DNA from: AP-15 sp963733945
GTDB lineage: Bacteria; Pseudomonadota; Alphaproteobacteria; ATCC43930; CGMCC-115725
Assembly: GCA_963733945.1 (NCBI GenBank)
Contig: CAVTFD010000037.1
Location: 98,233 to 162,232, forward strand
Direction: 5' to 3'
DNA length: 64,000 nucleotides
The notes under the pieces were generated by a model, which saw only the letters and a program-made list of their open reading frames with translations, ran no database searches and had not been told where the DNA came from. Both the position numbers and the translations under genes were made by a program. Shown here in pieces: positions 47,533-57,016 of this stretch; within the stretch, counting starts at the first letter, position 1; each line of letters opens with the position of its first letter.

Positions 47533-48150
47533 ATGCTGATGGATCGCGCTACTGGCCGACAGAGCGGGTTCACCCTGCTGGAAATATTGGTCGTCGTGGT
47601 GGTGCTCGGCTTTCTGGTGGTCGGGCTTACGCAAGGTGTGCGCGCCGGGATGGCATTGTGGCACGCGCAGCAGCTGCGGGTCGGCGAAACCGCCGAACTC
47701 GATGCTTCTGCTCGCGTTTTGCGTACCTTGCTGACCGGCGCCGCCGCGGCGACACCGGGCGCCTTTGGTCCAGGCGCAGCCGCCGGCGGCCAGATCAAAG
47801 GCGACGCGAACCACCTATCTTTTGTCGGAGACCTGCCGACTGGGCTTGGCACGACGAGGCGCGCCGACATCTCGATAGAGCTGCGCGATGGACGCTTGGT
47901 GTTGCGCTGGACGCCCCATCTACATGAAATTCCGTTTGGGCCGCCGCCGCAGCCGACCGTCACCGAGTTGATCTCTGGCGTCGCCCATCTAGAGATCGCT
48001 TTTTGGGGCACAACCACTCCGGATCAACCGGCCGCATGGCAGACGCAGTGGGATGGGCCCGCAGCTCCGGGATTGATCCGAATCCGCGTTGTCTTCGCCA
48101 AGGGCGACCGGCGACATTGGCCCGACCTGATCGCGACACCAGAGCTCTAA
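47533..48150 (+). CDS. gspJ: T2SS minor pseudopilin GspJ
   Basis: From ATG 47533 this is a 205-residue prepilin with the site SG-FTLLEILVVVVVLGFLVVGLT. I reject the longer frame beginning at 47386 because it overlaps gspI. The soluble domain (GVAHLEIAFWGTTT, GLIRIRVVF) matches GspJ. The usual next gene, gspK, is not here but about 4.8 kb downstream. Confidence 0.92.
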   Translation: MLMDRATGRQSGFTLLEILVVVVVLGFLVVGLTQGVRAGMALWHAQQLRVGETAELDASARVLRTLLTGAAAATPGAFGPGAAAGGQIKGDANHLSFVGDLPTGLGTTRRADISIELRDGRLVLRWTPHLHEIPFGPPPQPTVTELISGVAHLEIAFWGTTTPDQPAAWQTQWDGPAAPGLIRIRVVFAKGDRRHWPDLIATPEL

Positions 48151-48425
48151 CCGCGATTGGCGATTCGCCGCGCGGCTTCATCAATCGGGAACAGGCGACC
48201 TTGTAGCTGATCCTGCTTCGGACGACGGTGCGGAAAAATACCCGTAAACGGAGAGTAAGGGACGCCGGAAGGCCCAATATAGCCAACCTTTGGTGGCGAT
48301 CGCCTTGATCGGGCCACATTCGGACACTTTGCTGGCAGGATAAGTGCCGGCGCCCCGTCGGCCTGTTCCGCGCTGCCCTGCTCTGTAGCATAGTGGCGTA
48401 GCTTCTAGCGATTCTGATCGGCTCG
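48151..48425. other. Gap inside the T2SS operon
   Basis: About 275 bases separate gspJ from gspL where the rest of the operon is tightly packed or overlapping. gspK is the usual occupant of this slot. No remnant of it is recognisable and no hairpin terminator is clear; a separate promoter for gspL onward is possible. Confidence 0.5.
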
Positions 48426-49472
48426 GTGCCGGGCATGGTGCGTGACTTTCTCCGGTGGTGGTTCGAACAGCTGGCGGATCTAATGCCCCAGCGCTTGCGT
48501 CGGTCCGCTCCAACCGCCGCCGATGCAACAGTCATCACGCCGATCGGAGCTGCCGGCCACGATATCGAGGCGGTTGCCGTCGGCTTGCGCAAAAACGGCA
48601 AGGAAACCTCAGTCGGCCAATTCGCTCTAAGTGCCTCGGGTCTCGCGGAGCTGCCCCGCCCGACCGGCAAACCGGTGGTGCTGCGGCTGGGCGAGGCTGA
48701 TGTGTTGGGAAAGACGGTGGTCCTGCCGCTCGCCGCGGAACGCGAGATCGATCAGGCTCTGACGTTCGAAATGGACCGCGAAACCCCATTCACGGCTGAC
48801 GAGCTTTACTGGAACCACAGGATCGTCGAAGCCGACCGTCAGAGTGGGCGGCTGTCGCTGCGCCTGCTGCTGGTCCCCAGAGCGAATTTGGCCCCACTGC
48901 TGGATCTGCTCGGCCAGATCGGCATCGCTCCGGTACGAGCGGAAATCGCCGACGGACCGGACGCGGGTTTTTGGCTGCCGCTCGACGGCGCCGGTCATTC
49001 CGCTGATCGCGGCATCAGCCGCTTGATCAAACCCGCGGCCGTATGCTTCGCGATCCTGGTGCTGGCTGCGATTGTGACGCCCTTTGTCCGCCAATCTATC
49101 GCGATGGGGTCGCTGGACCGGGCACTCGCCGCAGGGCGTAAAGCCGCCGGCGAAGCCGACAGCCTACGCCGGGAGATCGCACGGTTATCCGGCACCGCCG
49201 ATCTCGTCGAGAAAGCGCGCGAGAAGGTTGGCCAGCCGCTCGCGGTATTGGCTGCGGCAACCCGCGTCCTGCCCGACGATACGTACCTAACCGAGATGGA
49301 GCTGCAACAGCGCAAATTGACAATGAGTGGCCGGTCCGCCGCAGCCGCCCGGCTGATCGGCGCGGTTTCCGCCGACAGTGAATTCCGAAATCCGGCATTT
49401 GCCGCTCCCGTCACCCGGATCGAAGCGCTCCGACAGGAGATCTTCACCATCATCACGGAGGTGGCACCGTAG
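48426..49472 (+). CDS. gspL: T2SS inner-membrane protein GspL
   Basis: The 348-residue bitopic protein has an N-terminal cytoplasmic actin-like region with the GspL pattern VLPLAAEREIDQALTFEMDRETPF. One membrane segment (AAVCFAILVLAAIVTPFV) follows, then a periplasmic PilN-like coiled coil and ferredoxin-like domain (DDTYLTEMELQQRKLTMSGRS). It docks GspE at the membrane. GTG 48426 or ATG 48435 may start it. Confidence 0.88.
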   Translation: MPGMVRDFLRWWFEQLADLMPQRLRRSAPTAADATVITPIGAAGHDIEAVAVGLRKNGKETSVGQFALSASGLAELPRPTGKPVVLRLGEADVLGKTVVLPLAAEREIDQALTFEMDRETPFTADELYWNHRIVEADRQSGRLSLRLLLVPRANLAPLLDLLGQIGIAPVRAEIADGPDAGFWLPLDGAGHSADRGISRLIKPAAVCFAILVLAAIVTPFVRQSIAMGSLDRALAAGRKAAGEADSLRREIARLSGTADLVEKAREKVGQPLAVLAAATRVLPDDTYLTEMELQQRKLTMSGRSAAAARLIGAVSADSEFRNPAFAAPVTRIEALRQEIFTIITEVAP

Positions 49473-49486
49473 TCTCGATCGCAGCC

Positions 49487-50077
49487 ATGCCGACCGGCCA
49501 GCGCGGCCGGCTGTTGGCACTCAGCCTGGTGCTCCTCGTGCTGGGAGGCCTGTATTTTCTTGCCGTGGCGCCTCTTGTCGACCTTTATCGGGGACGCGAG
49601 GCAGGCCTCGAGAACGGTCGTATGGTGCTGCCCCACCTGCAGGCGGCCGCAGCCGCGCTGCCGGCCCTGCGGGCGCAGGTCGCCGAACTGCGCGCCGCCG
49701 CGCTTACGCGCAAAGTCACTCTCGACGGCGCCAGCGACGCCATCGCCTCGGCCAATTTGCAGAGCCGGATCGAGGGCTTTGCAGCCTCGGTGGGCGCGAC
49801 GATCGGCAGTACCGAAAGCCTTCCGTCTGAAACAGCTGACGGCTATCGCCGTATCGGTCTGCGGTTCGCGCTCAACGGTCCCTATGACACCCTGGTGAAG
49901 CTGCTCGCCAAGATCGAGGAGGCGACGCCGCCCCTGATCGTCGACAATCTGCAAGTCCACGGCGTCCTGCGGCGGCCGGGGTTGCCGCCGGGTCCGGGCG
50001 GTGACCTCAGTCTTGACGCGGGGCTGGACGTTTACGGATTCCGCATCGAAAGAGCGTCGTCTCCGGGCGAGCCATGA
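49487..50077 (+). CDS. gspM: T2SS protein GspM
   Basis: The 196-residue protein has one N-terminal membrane helix (LLALSLVLLVLGGLYFLAVAPLV), a short coiled coil and a ferredoxin-like periplasmic domain (IGLRFALNGPYDTLVKLLAKIEE). This is the GspMb-type partner of GspL. Its stop overlaps the next ATG. Confidence 0.88.
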   Translation: MPTGQRGRLLALSLVLLVLGGLYFLAVAPLVDLYRGREAGLENGRMVLPHLQAAAAALPALRAQVAELRAAALTRKVTLDGASDAIASANLQSRIEGFAASVGATIGSTESLPSETADGYRRIGLRFALNGPYDTLVKLLAKIEEATPPLIVDNLQVHGVLRRPGLPPGPGGDLSLDAGLDVYGFRIERASSPGEP

Positions 50078-50679
50078 TCGACCGCCTGGTCCTTGCACTC
50101 TTGCTCGCGGGCTGCCTCCTCGCCGCCGCCATCATCACCGCCGAGATGGCGCGGGCGCCCGACCGCGACGACCCGGTGAGCATAGCTTCGCCGCCACCGG
50201 AGCCTGCACCTCCCTCGACACGCCCGGAGCCCCCTGGGCGATATACCGAGCTGCTGGCGTCGATCCTCGCCCGGCCGTTGTTCAGCAGCACGCGGCAACC
50301 CCCGCCACGCGGCGGGGACAATGCGATGGCTGATTCCGGGCTCGCCGATACGAGGCTGACCGGCATCATCATCGCACCAGGCCACCGCATTGCGATCTTT
50401 GTCCCCAACGGGTCGAAGCCGCTGGTCGTCAGCGAGGGCGAGTCTGTGAGCGGATGGCGGGTTGAACGCATCAATCCGCAAGAGGTCTCGTTGAGCGGTC
50501 CGAGCGGGACCAAAACCTTGCAGCCGAAATTCGACCCCAATCTGGCGCCGCCGCCATCCCCCACCGTCGGTGGAGGCAATCCTGCCCCGGCGCCTGTCCC
50601 AGCAGCGGCGCGGCCGGGCTTTCCGCTGACGCTGTTTAACCGGGCCCCGCCCCGGCCGGGCCAGCTGCGGGGGCGGTGA
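50074..50679 (+). CDS. gspN: T2SS GspC/GspN-like periplasmic protein
   Basis: The 201-residue protein has an N-terminal membrane anchor (LVLALLLAGCLLAAAIITAEMA), a Pro-rich linker and a small beta domain (LTGIIIAPGHRIAIFVPNGSK, EGESVSGWRVERINPQEVSL) like the homology region of GspC that touches the secretin. It lies where gspN stands in related operons, and no other gspC is present. It could therefore be the working GspC; the name is a best guess. ATGA overlaps join it to gspM and gspD. Confidence 0.75.
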   Translation: MIDRLVLALLLAGCLLAAAIITAEMARAPDRDDPVSIASPPPEPAPPSTRPEPPGRYTELLASILARPLFSSTRQPPPRGGDNAMADSGLADTRLTGIIIAPGHRIAIFVPNGSKPLVVSEGESVSGWRVERINPQEVSLSGPSGTKTLQPKFDPNLAPPPSPTVGGGNPAPAPVPAAARPGFPLTLFNRAPPRPGQLRGR

Positions 50680-52944
50680 TGCAGATTTACCGGCGACTAG
50701 TCTGGGCATCTGCCGTGACGGTGCTGCTGGCGGCTCTTGGCTCCTGCCAGCCACCGCCCGCCCCTGGCCTGACCCCGCTCGAGCAACCCGCCGGCCTCCA
50801 GCCGGCGGCGCCGCGGATCAGCGGCCCTATTCCGGTCAATCATACCGGAGAGCGTGTGTTCGTGGACCGCGGGACGGTTGGCGGGTCGGCGGCAGCGCGG
50901 TCCTCGCCGCCGCCAGCGGGCGCCGTCTCCGACCAAACCGGCGACGTCACGCTGAATTTCGTCGATACCGACATTCGCGAGATCGTCCGCACGATTCTCG
51001 GTACGACGTTGAAGCTCAATTATACGATCGACCCTCGTGTACATGGCACGGGATCGATCGAGACAACGACGCCGCTGGCGCGCTCGGCGCTGCTGCCCGC
51101 GCTCGAAACTTTGCTCAACCAGAACGGCGCGACCGTGGTTCAAAGAAACGGGGTCTACGATGTCGTGCCGGTCGCTGTCGGGAATATCAGCAACCAGTCT
51201 GCCGCCGGCGGCATAGGAGCCGGCGCCCAGGTCGTGCCGCTGCGTTATACCTCGGCCAAGGACCTCGCCAAGATGCTGGAGCCCTATGTCGGCGAGGGCG
51301 GTAAGATCACGGCCGAGGCCGCGAGCAATGCGCTGCTGGTGACAGGTGACGCTGCGGTGCGGCAGACTTTGGTCGGTCTTATCCGCGCCTTCGACATCGA
51401 TATCCTGTCCGGGCGATCCTACGCTCTATTTCCGGTCGGCGACGACGATCCTGCCAAGCTTGCGGGCGAGCTCGAAAAAGTGCTTCAGGCCCAAGCCGAA
51501 GCTCCGCTCGCCAGCATTGTTCAGGTGCTGCCGATGGCGCGCGTCAACGCGATTCTCGTCGTGTCCTCGCAACCGCGTTACATCGACGCGGCGGAGCGCT
51601 TCTTCCGGCTGGCGGGGCGGGTCGAGGATGCGACCGCGCGGGCCTGGCATGTCTATTACGTGCAGAATGGCCAGAGCAGCGACCTCGAAGGCCTGCTGCA
51701 GCGTGCCTTCACCCCCGGCAACGTCTCGGCGACCCCACCGCCGCCCGGCAGCACCGCCCCCGGCGCCGGCCAGCAAAGTTTGGGGTTCGGCAACGCTACT
51801 GGGAGCACCCCGGGTGTCGGCGGGGCAGCCGGAGGGATTTCCACCACCGGGGCGGCCGGACAAGCGGGTGGCGCCGGCGCCACCGGCGGGTTTGGCTCGT
51901 CGATCCCGGCGCCGACCGCGGCGGCGGCGGAGACGCCCGCGACCGAGCCATTGTCGGCGGAGACCGGGGGTGGTGCCAACGCCAACGTGAACCGGATCCG
52001 CATCATCGCCAATCGCACCAACAACGCTCTCTTGGTCTATGCCACCCCCGCTGAATATTCGGTGATCGAGGGAATGCTGCACAAGATCGACATCATTCCT
52101 CTGCAGGTATTGATCGAGGCGACCATCGCCGAGGTCGACCTCAACGACCAGCTGCAATACGGCACGCAATTCTTCTTCAAGACCGACCATGTCGCCGAGA
52201 CTCTGGGCACCGGACCGGTGGCCCCTTCAACCCTCCTTTTCCTCCGCTGGGTAGCTGCCCTTTCCCTCGACCTCGCCCTATTTCATTCTGAGCAAAAGTC
52301 CCAATTTCGCGCTCGCGGCGCTGGCCAATGTGACCAAGGTCAAGGTGCTTTCGGCGCCCGAGGTCATGGTTCTCGACAACCAGCCGGCCCGCCTGCAGGT
52401 CGGCCAGCAGGTCCCGGTTCTGACCGGGACCGCGACCAGCACGCTGGCCGCGGGCGCCCCGGTCGTCAACAGCGTCGACTACCACGAGACCGGCGTCATC
52501 ATGCAGGTGACGCCGCGGGTCAACACCGGCGGACTCGTCAGCCTCGACATCGCTCAGGAAGTCAGCGACGTAGCGCAGCAGGCGACCAATACGGTCACCG
52601 GGTCGCCGACTTTCGACGATCAGGTGTTCCGCACCCGGGTGGCGGTGCAGGATGGCCAGACCGTGGGGATGGCGGGGCTGATCCGCGACAACGTCTCACA
52701 GGGGAATCCGGGTCTTCCCTTCATCAAGGACATCCCCGTCATCGGCACGCTGTTTTCGACCCAGGCCAACTCGCGGATGCGCACCGAGTTGCTGGTGCTG
52801 ATCACCCCCCACGTCGTGCACGATCAGCGCGACGCGCGCGCGCTCACCGAGGATTTGCGCAGCCAGCTGATCAATGCCGGGCTGGTTCCGCAGCAGGTGC
52901 AGCGCCAGGGCGGCTCGGGCTTGGCCAACCCCAACGGCCTGTGA
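50679..52944 (+). CDS. gspD: T2SS secretin GspD (frameshifted)
   Basis: The outer-membrane secretin, ~755 residues when repaired. Seen are a lipoprotein-type signal (VLLAALGSCQPP) and N0 to N3 domains (VTLNFVDTDIREIVRTILG; VVPLRYTSAKDLAKMLEPYVGEGG). A long Gly/Ala/Pro insert follows near residues 350-420, then the secretin core (VLSAPEVMVLDNQPARLQVG, VGMAGLIRDN, LPFIKDIPVIGTLF, ELLVLITPHVV). The frame changes between about 52250 and 52290. It is the only broken gene of the T2SS set, and one indel explains it. Confidence 0.92.
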
Positions 52945-52949
52945 GCCGG

Positions 52950-53792
52950 ATGCGGCGAGCGGGGATGCCACGCCGGCCTGTGCCCCGCAACGGCGGCTTC
53001 GCGCTGCTGATCGTGCTATGGACCTTGGCGCTGATCGCCTTCCTGGTCCTCCATTTGACCGCGAGCGGGCGAACCGAGATCCGCATCGCCGACAATCTCG
53101 TCGACAACGCCGTCGCCGCGGCGGCGGCTGACGGGGCGATTTCCCAGGCCATCTTCAACCAATCGAACCCGAAGCCCGAACAGCGTTGGCCGCTCGACGG
53201 AACTGCCCATCCGTTGACGATCGGCAATAGCCGGGTGGTGGTGCGGCTCGAAGACGAGGCGTCGCGGATCAATCCGAACCTGGCTTCGCCGGCGCTGATG
53301 GAAGGCCTGCTTCGCGCTCTCGGCAATGACCCCGCTAGCGCGCGGCGCCTCGCCTCCTCTATCGCCGACTGGGTTGGCTCGGCGCCGACGCCGCGGCCGC
53401 AGGAGGCTTTGTTTGCCGATTATCGTGCTGCGGGACTCGATTACGGGCCCCCCGGGGCGCCGTTGGAGACTATGGATGAACTCGGCCGGGTGCTCGGCAT
53501 GACCCCGGCATTGTTCGCCGCGGCGCAACCCCATTTGACCTTGTTCGGCCCCGCCGAACCGAACCGAACCGGCGCCGACCCGATTGTAGCCGCGGCTCTG
53601 GCCACGATCCCGCAGCTCGGCCAGGCCGCTCCGCCGGCCAGCCCGGCGCCAACCGATCTGTTGACCGTGCGCATCTCTGCCGCCGCGCTCGGCTCGGGGA
53701 ATGCCCGGGCAACCCGCGTTGCGATCGTGCGGGTCGGCTTGAGTTTGCCTCAGGGCTACGTCGTGCTCTCGTGGGGCAGCGGGAGCGACTGA
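52950..53792 (+). CDS. gspK: T2SS minor pseudopilin GspK
   Basis: The 280-residue protein has the prepilin site NGG-FALLIVLWTLALIAFLVLHL, without the usual Glu5, as is normal for GspK. The large soluble domain starts with the typical RTEIRIADNLVDNAVAAAAADGA and contains SRINPNLASPALMEGLLRAL and SIADWVGSAPTPRPQEALFADYRAAGLDY. It caps the pseudopilus. Its place after gspD is unusual. It happens to share a frame with the first part of the broken gspD. Confidence 0.93.
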   Translation: MRRAGMPRRPVPRNGGFALLIVLWTLALIAFLVLHLTASGRTEIRIADNLVDNAVAAAAADGAISQAIFNQSNPKPEQRWPLDGTAHPLTIGNSRVVVRLEDEASRINPNLASPALMEGLLRALGNDPASARRLASSIADWVGSAPTPRPQEALFADYRAAGLDYGPPGAPLETMDELGRVLGMTPALFAAAQPHLTLFGPAEPNRTGADPIVAAALATIPQLGQAAPPASPAPTDLLTVRISAAALGSGNARATRVAIVRVGLSLPQGYVVLSWGSGSD

Positions 53793-53802
53793 CCGCAGCC
53801 GC

Positions 53803-54276
53803 TCACTCGTTATCGATTTCGGCGTCCGAACCGGTGCCGCCGGGCTTGCCGGTCGGACCGAGCGAGTAAAGATCATAATCGTGCCCGGGCCGCTGACTTG
53901 GCATGCGGTAGAGGAACGGATGACCCCAAGGATCTTCGGGCGCCTTCTCTCCCTTGAGATAGGGCCCGCTCCAGTGCTCGGCCCCGGCAGGGCGGGCGAT
54001 CAGCGCGTCGAGACCCTGTTCGGTCGTCGGATAATTTCCGACGTCGAGCTTGTAGATATCGAGCACGCTGGCGAGGCGTTCGATCGACTGGTGGGCAATT
54101 TTCTCCTTGGCCGAGCCGAGCTGACGTAATGCCGCGGGGGCAACCAAGCCGATCAGCAATCCAAGGATGGCGAGAACGACGAGCAGCTCGAGCAAGGTGA
54201 AGCCGCTTTGTCGACGGCGGTCGGCGCAGGCGCCATCGAACGGGCGGATCAGCGGGAACGAGAGATAACGCAACAT
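53803..54276 (-). CDS. gspG: T2SS major pseudopilin GspG
   Basis: From ATG 54276 this is a 157-residue prepilin with the site SG-FTLLELLVVLAILGLLIGLVAPAAL, Glu5 present. The diagnostic GspG C-terminal pattern follows: LDVGNYPTTEQGLDALI, WSGPYLKG, DPWGHPFLYRMP and the calcium-site DYDLYSLGPTGKPGGTGSDAEI. It is on the opposite strand, convergent with gspK, so it has its own promoter. That suits a subunit needed in excess. Confidence 0.95.
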   Translation of the reverse strand: MLRYLSFPLIRPFDGACADRRRQSGFTLLELLVVLAILGLLIGLVAPAALRQLGSAKEKIAHQSIERLASVLDIYKLDVGNYPTTEQGLDALIARPAGAEHWSGPYLKGEKAPEDPWGHPFLYRMPSQRPGHDYDLYSLGPTGKPGGTGSDAEIDNE

Positions 54277-54742
54277 GCCGGACCGGAAGCCGCGCGAACC
54301 AGGACGGCTAATACGAGATATGGGCATCTTTGTGACGCGTTGGGACCCAAGCATCGGACCCAACGATCTTGGCCTCCCCCCTGCCATCGGGCAAGAGGCC
54401 CCGCACCTGGGAGCGCCTACCCGCGGCCGCCGAGATTGCCCAGCGTGAGTAAAATTCAAGAATTTCGAGACTGGCCGAGCCAGCCGATTAGCCGTCGCAC
54501 AAATTCACTCTTGATTCTACGGCCGCTGTACCTCGCGCGCATTGCCTACGGCACAAGTCATATCGGATAATCGATGGTGACCTCTCGGGGCCGCGAGAGA
54601 TGAACAAGTCACGAACTACTTTGGATGATGAATTAAAAGCGACACCGTTAGCATTGGGAAAACTGATCTACGTCTCAAGGAAGTCGATCTCCATGCGAGA
54701 CCAACGTCGACGCAACCGTTTCTACAATACTGAAAGTTCCAC
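54277..54742. other. Gene-free stretch, GC to AT transition
   Basis: The first part would hold the gspG promoter. From about 54460 the base composition shifts to much lower GC, marking the edge of a probably acquired segment. No gene or repeat seen. Confidence 0.5.
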
Positions 54743-55432
54743 CTAATCAACATCCTGGATACCTGTTACAGGAACGGCATTCGCTACAGATAACCCAACA
54801 CGATTTTGCATCACAGCAACAACAGCTGACGGTATTAATCTAAGGCCTTTGCGACCATCAGATTTTATATACTCGAACTTTATACATTCCAGAAACATTT
54901 GTATCTCTGCAGAGAAATTCCGAAATGCGAGATTTGAAAAAAGCACATCGCCCATTACAAAAAAGTCATCTGGTTTTACTACTATTATTCCTCCGCCTTG
55001 AGATTTGTCATCGTGCAGATATTGGCGGAAGGGGGGAGCATAATCATCAGTCATGGAACATTTCGGGACAACCATCATCATTTCCGTAAGCCCGTTATCT
55101 GTCGGGTTCTGCATGTAATGGGTAATACGATCATAGTTGGCTGCATCGTATTTGATTGGTTCAATAACGCTCCATATGTGTGTAACGATGATGGGTTTAT
55201 TCCCGTTATTTATGAGCGCGATATTATATGAACTAGAAAAACCGGATGTGTCAAAAGCTGCGCTTACTGAAGCGATTGCGACTTTGAGATGCGCTGCGGT
55301 GCGAAAGAATTGATACCAAGTGCCAGTTGCCGAAATCAAGATGGCGACTAAAGAAAATGCTAGCGTCAATATACCTCTATAATCTACGGGAGAAGCAGCG
55401 CGGTCGGTCTGAACAGGTATTACCCTCAGCAT
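54743..55432 (-). CDS. Hypothetical membrane-anchored protein
   Basis: The 229-residue protein has one membrane helix (ILTLAFSLVAILISATGTWYQF) near the N terminus and an extracytoplasmic beta-rich domain (YNIALINNGNKPIIVTHIWSV). I recognise no family. Low GC and unlike codon use set it apart from the T2SS genes. It stands alone, with gene-free DNA on both sides. Confidence 0.6.
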   Translation of the reverse strand: MLRVIPVQTDRAASPVDYRGILTLAFSLVAILISATGTWYQFFRTAAHLKVAIASVSAAFDTSGFSSSYNIALINNGNKPIIVTHIWSVIEPIKYDAANYDRITHYMQNPTDNGLTEMMMVVPKCSMTDDYAPPFRQYLHDDKSQGGGIIVVKPDDFFVMGDVLFSNLAFRNFSAEIQMFLECIKFEYIKSDGRKGLRLIPSAVVAVMQNRVGLSVANAVPVTGIQDVD

Positions 55433-55823
55433 GTCGCAGACTCGCAGAACATTCCGTGCATAAGCGGAGTCCGCTTGCGTTTCACGGAAGGAGAATAAAT
55501 TTAACCGGGCATCTCGTGCACGTCATTGACCTGGGTCAACTTACTGGCCACTTGATGCTGTCGGGTCGAGCCGCGCCCGAATTTGGTGCCATCCAGCAAG
55601 CGTAGGGCCGAACAGCGCAGCGCATTAGCCGCGCGCCGACCCACAAGTCGCGACGGAATGCGCTGCGCTGTTCCGGAATGCGCTTGCTAGAAGCCCCCGG
55701 CTGTGGGTGCCTCGCCGCGCCATTTCGCATATTATTCGAACCAATAGCAGTCGATTTAATTGCTCCAACCGTAGCCATTACACTGCTCGATCGGGCCACT
55801 TTTACCGTTTTGTGCTAATTGTA
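55433..55823. other. Gene-free stretch
   Basis: About 390 bases lie between the two low-GC minus-strand genes. GC rises to near-genome values around 55500-55700 and falls again, suggesting patchwork origin. No gene supported. Confidence 0.4.
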
Positions 55824-56516
55824 CTAATCTTCGTGTTTCACCGTTGGATTGTCACCTTCTTCGCGAGTGTGCGGCCCATCGCCGTCATCGCGCTTACGCG
55901 TTACATAATACATATTAAGATGCAAATGAAAGACGGGGAGATCATTGGGTTCTCGCCGAATGTGCACGATTTCATCATAGCCGCCAGCGCGATTTAAAAT
56001 CGTTTTCCCTGGCCTGAGCTCCGATGCGCGAACCCACCTGCCTTCAGAGAAGAACGCCTGCCGCACGGAGCAGCGGATCTCGCCTGTGCGAAGGCCCATA
56101 AGGACAAGTTCCTTGCACGTTGTTGAAGTAACTCCCTCAACGTCGCGCGCCAAAGCTTCTGTTGGTTTACCTTTAGAAAATGAAAATATGCGATCCCCAA
56201 CGCCTATTGCTTCTATAGGAACGGGTCCATTTTCGGTTGCTATTAATGTCCCTTTTACGAAGCATCCGCCGCCGCCACTGGGACTGTTGCCGCTGCTGCC
56301 AGGATCCGGGCTGCCGGTACTGGGATTGTTGCCGCCGCTGCCAGGATCCGGGCTGCCGGTACTGGGATTGTTGCCGCCGGGGCCAACATCCGGATTATTT
56401 GAGTAATCCGGATTGTTACTCCCCAATAATGGGAAGTTTATCATGATATACCCCCCCTTATATAAAAGGTAACCACCAAGTATCAATATGCCACCAATAC
56501 CGATAACCCACCACAT
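55824..56516 (-). CDS. Membrane-anchored protein with a Hint-like domain
   Basis: The 230-residue protein has one N-terminal helix (WWVIGIGGILILGGYLLY), a linker of ~60 Asn/Pro/Gly/Ser residues with an exact tandem repeat, then a Hint (Hedgehog/intein) domain: GCFVKGTLIATENGPVPIEAIGVGDRIFS with the leading Cys. The domain continues through RCSVRQAFFSEGRWVRASELRPGKTIL to FHLHLNMYYV. The family's TxxH block reads CSVRQ, so the catalytic His seems absent, and no C-terminal His-Asn pair is obvious. Self-cleavage may thus be impaired. Low GC suggests transfer. Confidence 0.75.
   Translation of the reverse strand: MWWVIGIGGILILGGYLLYKGGYIMINFPLLGSNNPDYSNNPDVGPGGNNPSTGSPDPGSGGNNPSTGSPDPGSSGNSPSGGGGCFVKGTLIATENGPVPIEAIGVGDRIFSFSKGKPTEALARDVEGVTSTTCKELVLMGLRTGEIRCSVRQAFFSEGRWVRASELRPGKTILNRAGGYDEIVHIRREPNDLPVFHLHLNMYYVTRKRDDGDGPHTREEGDNPTVKHED
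56296..56379. repeat. 42-base tandem duplication in the Hint-protein linker
   Basis: Two adjacent near-identical 42-base units (56296-56337 and 56338-56379) encode the repeated SGGNNPSTGSPDPG linker. The match at DNA level implies recent expansion. Confidence 0.85.
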
Positions 56517-56965
56517 GTCAGACCTCGTTCTTTGCGTTCTTTTACGCCAGGTTTATATCGCGCATCGCGGCTTCGCGCATCATTGATTTAGATCAATTCT
56601 TCAAGCGTTCTTGCTTGCGCCGACCGCTGAGTGATTTTCCCATTTAATGCAGTCCTGCGGAACTTTCAGTATGTATATCAGGAAGCTACGGCGAGATTTT
56701 CCCGTATTTTCGCAGTCAGCAAGTAGGGCGGATGCAATCCGCCTCCTTGGCTCCTGTGCCGTGCAGTTTGACGATGAAACTCCCCCATTCGCGCCGCCTC
56801 CCTGCTGAGACTATTGGGCAGCGGCAACGGCTAAGATGGCGGACTGCCGACGCCTGCTGTCGATCCTCTTTCCAAGTTGAGGGCACACCCTATATCTGGA
56901 TGCGAACAGACCAGAAACAGAGCCGTTGGTCGAGAATGCAGTCGCGATCTTCCGTTCCCGTCTAT
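56517..56965. other. Gene-free stretch
   Basis: About 450 bases upstream of the Hint-protein gene. Possible plus-strand frames lack start signals and coding character. No RNA gene recognised. Confidence 0.4.
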
Positions 56966-57016
56966 TTCCCGGTTACGCCGAATATTTTCCCGGTTCGGGG
57001 AAAAAAGTTCCCGGTT
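56966..57016. repeat. Three TTCCCGGTT repeats at 21-base spacing
   Basis: TTCCCGGTT occurs at 56966-56974, 56987-56995 and 57008-57016, exactly 21 bases apart. On the minus strand it would encode a seven-residue repeat with TGN or TGK. It abuts the broken end of an aldehyde dehydrogenase remnant, so it may be part of a dispersed repeat that cut the gene. Confidence 0.65.

Noticed and set aside
52250..52950. Apparent 1038-residue GspD-GspK fusion
   Set aside because: The middle third is out of frame relative to secretin homology; the frame of gspD changes and gspK has its own start, so no real fusion.
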